From: Salvator merianae
Lineage: Eukaryota; Chordata; Lepidosauria; Squamata; Teiidae
Direction: 5' to 3'
DNA length: 64,000 nt
Assembly (NCBI GenBank): GCA_003586115.2
Contig: QVOM02000116.1
Location: 32,899,062-32,963,061 of the forward strand
Both the position numbers and the translations under genes were made by a program. Below, one piece after another: positions 61,558-64,000 of the stretch (positions are counted from its first letter, which is position 1; each line of letters begins with the position of its first letter). The notes beneath the pieces were generated by a model. It was not told the DNA's origin and made no database searches. It saw only the letters and a program-made list of their open reading frames with translations.

Positions 61558-62165
61558 GCTAGAAAAATCCCTTTTTATGCCTGTGCATTTCAAGCTACCG
61601 ACTGCTATTTCTCTGTTGTACATAAATCTTGGAGGTACACATCTTGCTGATAGGAGGACTGTCCTCAGCCTTTAAAAAAAACTAGTGTTGCCTTATGAAA
61701 GGACCTAACTAGCTAATTCAGAATACAGAAGATTCATTTTCAATAATAAGGAATGCTGACTGAGTGAAATATTCCACTACAACAGTGTTTCTGGTGGTTT
61801 TAAAAGATGCATCATCAAAACTAAACTTGTGTTTATGTTTTGGTGATTTCTTTTTTTGTCTGAGTCAACAGGAGGAAAATACTATGCTGCTGCAGTTTCT
61901 AAGCTAGTCAGGTACTGAAGCCAGTAAATCTCTGCCTGTAATTCATGTGAAACACGTACTGCAAGACAAAGCTTCTGACAATTTGTGCAGCGGTTCTGTA
62001 GTCCAAAGGATCCAGAGAGAATTAAAGTCTAGACTCAGTCATTTTTCAGGCTTGAGGATGGGGGTGGAAAATAAATAACAAATCAGATATGTCCACTGTG
62101 GTACAGAGGTAGTTCTGAATCAAGGATGCTCTTGTTATTTTGTGTATTGAGAAGAAGCCTGTAAT

Positions 62166-62183
62166 AGCAGCAGCAGCAGCAGC
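62166..62183 (+). repeat. Short (AGC)6 repeat upstream of beta2a exon
   Basis: Six AGC units about 420 bp upstream of the beta2a start codon, possibly within its promoter or 5' UTR. Not translated in the beta2a frame. Confidence 0.85.
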
Positions 62184-62606
62184 CGTGGCAGCACCAAGAC
62201 ATCTCAAAAAAAGCAGTTTCCTTAGTCACAGACGTAAGATTCTTCTGTTTTGATTGTTTTCTAAGTTCAGAACAGGTATAATATAAAATCTTAATGTAGG
62301 AAACAATTCATCGCAGTAGAGATGCATTTGACTAATACAGGGATACTAAGGACAGAGACATTTGGTAATGATATATTCAGCTGAAACAGAAGGGATTGAT
62401 TTACTTAAAGGAAACATACACACACACACAATTTCATTAGCCGCAAGGGCACATTTAACAAAATTGCTTGGCTGAATGATTTCTCTACCTGTTCTCCTTT
62501 TCTGGGGCTGGAGAATAAAGAGGAATGGACAGTGTCTCAGAGGAAATGACAAGACAGACTGAAGCTTGGTGAGACCATATACTGACTGTTTTCTGCTGTC
62601 CTCTTC

Positions 62607-62654
62607 ATGCAGTGCTGTGGGTTGGCACATCGTCGGCGAGTACGGGTTTCGTAT
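62607..62654 (+). CDS. CACNB2: CACNB2 alternative first exon, beta2a (N3)
   Basis: Sixteen codons, MQCCGLAHRRRVRVSY, followed by a perfect GTAAGT donor in phase 0. It matches the mammalian beta2a start at all but one position (Ala7 where mammals have Val). Cys3 and Cys4, palmitoylated in the mammalian protein, are kept, so the isoform should be membrane-anchored independently of the alpha-1 subunit and should slow voltage-dependent inactivation. An in-frame TGA at 62583 and no ATG between fix the start; the start context is weak (T at -3, C at +4). It splices to the common GSADSYTS exon beyond the window and skips exon 2. It is too short to stand out as an open frame. Confidence 0.97.
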
Positions 62655-64000
62655 GTAAGTTTCTGATTGTTTTAGAATGGTGATGATTGTGGAGCTGAAT
62701 ATCCTATATGCAATGGTGTGGTTTGCTTCTTATGCTGATGCTGTGAGATATATCTGTTTTGCCAAATAAACTATTAACTAATGATTTCCTGGCATAAAGC
62801 TTAAGAATACTTCTAACAGGTTCTAACAGGTAATTAAAACAGATTATTAAGAAGTAGTAACACAGTGAATAAATCTGAGATCAACTTATAAATGGATTAT
62901 TGACCCTTCTTACTGACAACAAAGACAGGATTTTAAAAAATGCATGTGTTAGGTTGTTAGAATTTTTTAAAAGCTATGCATGAACTATGTTGAAATTCAC
63001 TACAAGGGTAAGGGAAAAACAGGGAAAAACAGAGATAGGTGAAAAGTCAATTTATATAAAGCAGCTAACAGCTGCACCCTAGTTTGGCATGTATTTGCTT
63101 TTTGCATTATTCGCTGTAAACATCACATAATGGTAAAAGTATTGCTCAGTTTCTGGTATTTTCTAGAATAGAACATAAACACAATGTTCGTTACAGCTAT
63201 ATTGCATATTGACTGTTTCTAAAATTTTGCAAAAAAAAAGTGATAAATTTGTAGGAATAGAACACTGAATGTTGATTAAAATGTGTTGATGGTGCAGTGA
63301 GTTGATATCATGGTCTCTAATGTGATATGTTTTGCTTTAGCAGTTTTTTTCTGGTTTACTGTGCTGTTGTCAAAGGAAGCTAGGACAGGCAGCAGAAAGA
63401 TTATGTGATCTGTAATAACTTACAGCCCTGAATTGCCTGATGTTTTCTATTGCTGTTAGAGTTCATAAGAAGAAACATTCATTTCTATGATGCAACTTGT
63501 TTCTTTGTGACATACAATGGACCAGATTTTTATAATAATCCCATTTGGTTACAAAGGAAGCAAAGTCTGAGAGAGAACTAAAAATAATTTACTTCCAAAC
63601 TTTAGAGTTTCTATTTTTTCCACTTTTGTTTGCATTTTATTGCTGTGGCAACAGTTAACCTGAAAAACTGTTTTATTGGAATTACAATATAAAATTATCT
63701 ACAAACAATTTGCATTTTGTGTTATATAGGATATAAGTAAATAGCATGAAGAATGAAACAGTGGAAATGCCACACCATTGATTAAACCGATCACTCAATA
63801 TTTTGATACATACAATGAACATCTTGTGATATCAAAGTTCCTTTATTCACTGAGACCCATATAACATTCTGAACAGTCTAATATAGCATAGCACATCTGA
63901 GAAGCTGCAGTTAATTTAATCAGCATGTGGCCTACTAATTAATAAGATTTTGAGACAAACTTTTAATCTAGAAAACTTGTTGATCTTGTAGACTGTGTCT
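62655..64000 (+). other. CACNB2: Intron downstream of beta2a exon (partial)
   Basis: AT-rich sequence with no recognised exon; the common GSADSYTS exon has not been reached by position 64000. Two TGCATG hexamers (62941 and 62977), the binding motif of RBFOX splicing factors, lie within about 330 bases of the donor. A small tandem duplication AGGGAAAAACAGGGAAAAAC occurs at 63010. Confidence 0.8.

Larger units (their letters stand above)
29989..62606 (+). other. CACNB2: CACNB2 intron between exon 2 and beta2a first exon
   Basis: Begins with the GT donor at 29989 and contains no recognised mammalian CACNB2 exon up to 62607. The mammalian N4 (MLDRR-) and N5 (MKATW-) starts were looked for and not found. 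Repeats and one candidate exon are listed separately. The stretches 30000-31090, 31240-32600, 35330-36180, 37130-38200, 39550-41090, 41600-43400, 46500-48390, 49000-50400 and 51400-54200 are AT-rich and apparently unique, with no feature I can support. Confidence 0.8.

Noticed and set aside
1..64000. CRISPR arrays, operons, tRNA or rRNA genes
   Set aside because: The window is vertebrate intronic and intergenic DNA. No regularly spaced direct repeats, intact tRNA cloverleaf or rRNA segment was recognised; the only tRNA-like signal is the SINE B box.

Overview
The window reads as vertebrate nuclear DNA, most likely from a squamate reptile (lizard, gecko or snake). It is AT-rich and intron-rich and has only tiny islands of coding sequence in a sea of dispersed repeats. 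The repeat mix is the reason for naming squamates: a long RTE-BovB LINE, tRNA-derived SINEs with a Sauria-SINE look, CR1/L2-type LINE ends, an L1 ORF2 remnant, a Penelope-like (GIY-YIG) remnant and many short palindromic DNA transposons. I cannot name the species.

The gene recognised is CACNB2, the beta-2 auxiliary subunit of voltage-gated calcium channels, on the + strand. Three coding exons are clear. Exon 1 (14588-14698) encodes the long beta2d (N1) amino terminus and lies in a CpG island. Exon 2 (29896-29988) encodes the 31-residue [14 protein letters not shown] segment that follows it. The alternative first exon of beta2a (62607-62654) encodes the dicysteine MQCCGL start that is palmitoylated in the mammalian protein. 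All three end in phase 0 at GT donors, as needed to join the common exon that begins GSADSYTS. That exon, and the SH3 and guanylate-kinase-like core, are not in the window and must lie downstream of position 64000.

Layout. 1-13.9 kb is intergenic or 5' flank, filled with MITEs, reversed RTE and CR1/L2 pieces and a BovB 3' end. 14.0-14.7 kb is the CpG-island promoter, 5' UTR (with a four-codon upstream ORF) and exon 1. 14.7-29.9 kb is intron 1, holding a GC-rich repeat with a CCAAT/CRE/GC-box array near 22.5 kb. 29.9-62.6 kb is the long intron between exon 2 and the beta2a first exon. It holds a CpG-rich 637-bp transposon at 33.1 kb, an L1 fragment, a candidate extra first exon at 36.8 kb, a hAT-like MITE at 48.4 kb, a Penelope-like relic at 57-58 kb and a nearly complete but dead BovB LINE at 59.0-61.6 kb. 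The final 1.3 kb is intron.

The most interesting new candidate is the 88-codon open exon at 36846-37109: good Kozak context, a stop just upstream, a phase-0 GT donor and a very acidic, disordered sequence. If transcribed, it could give CACNB2 a further alternative N-terminus. A second theme is several palindromic MITE groups that leave 3-bp target duplications, with multiple copies across the locus.
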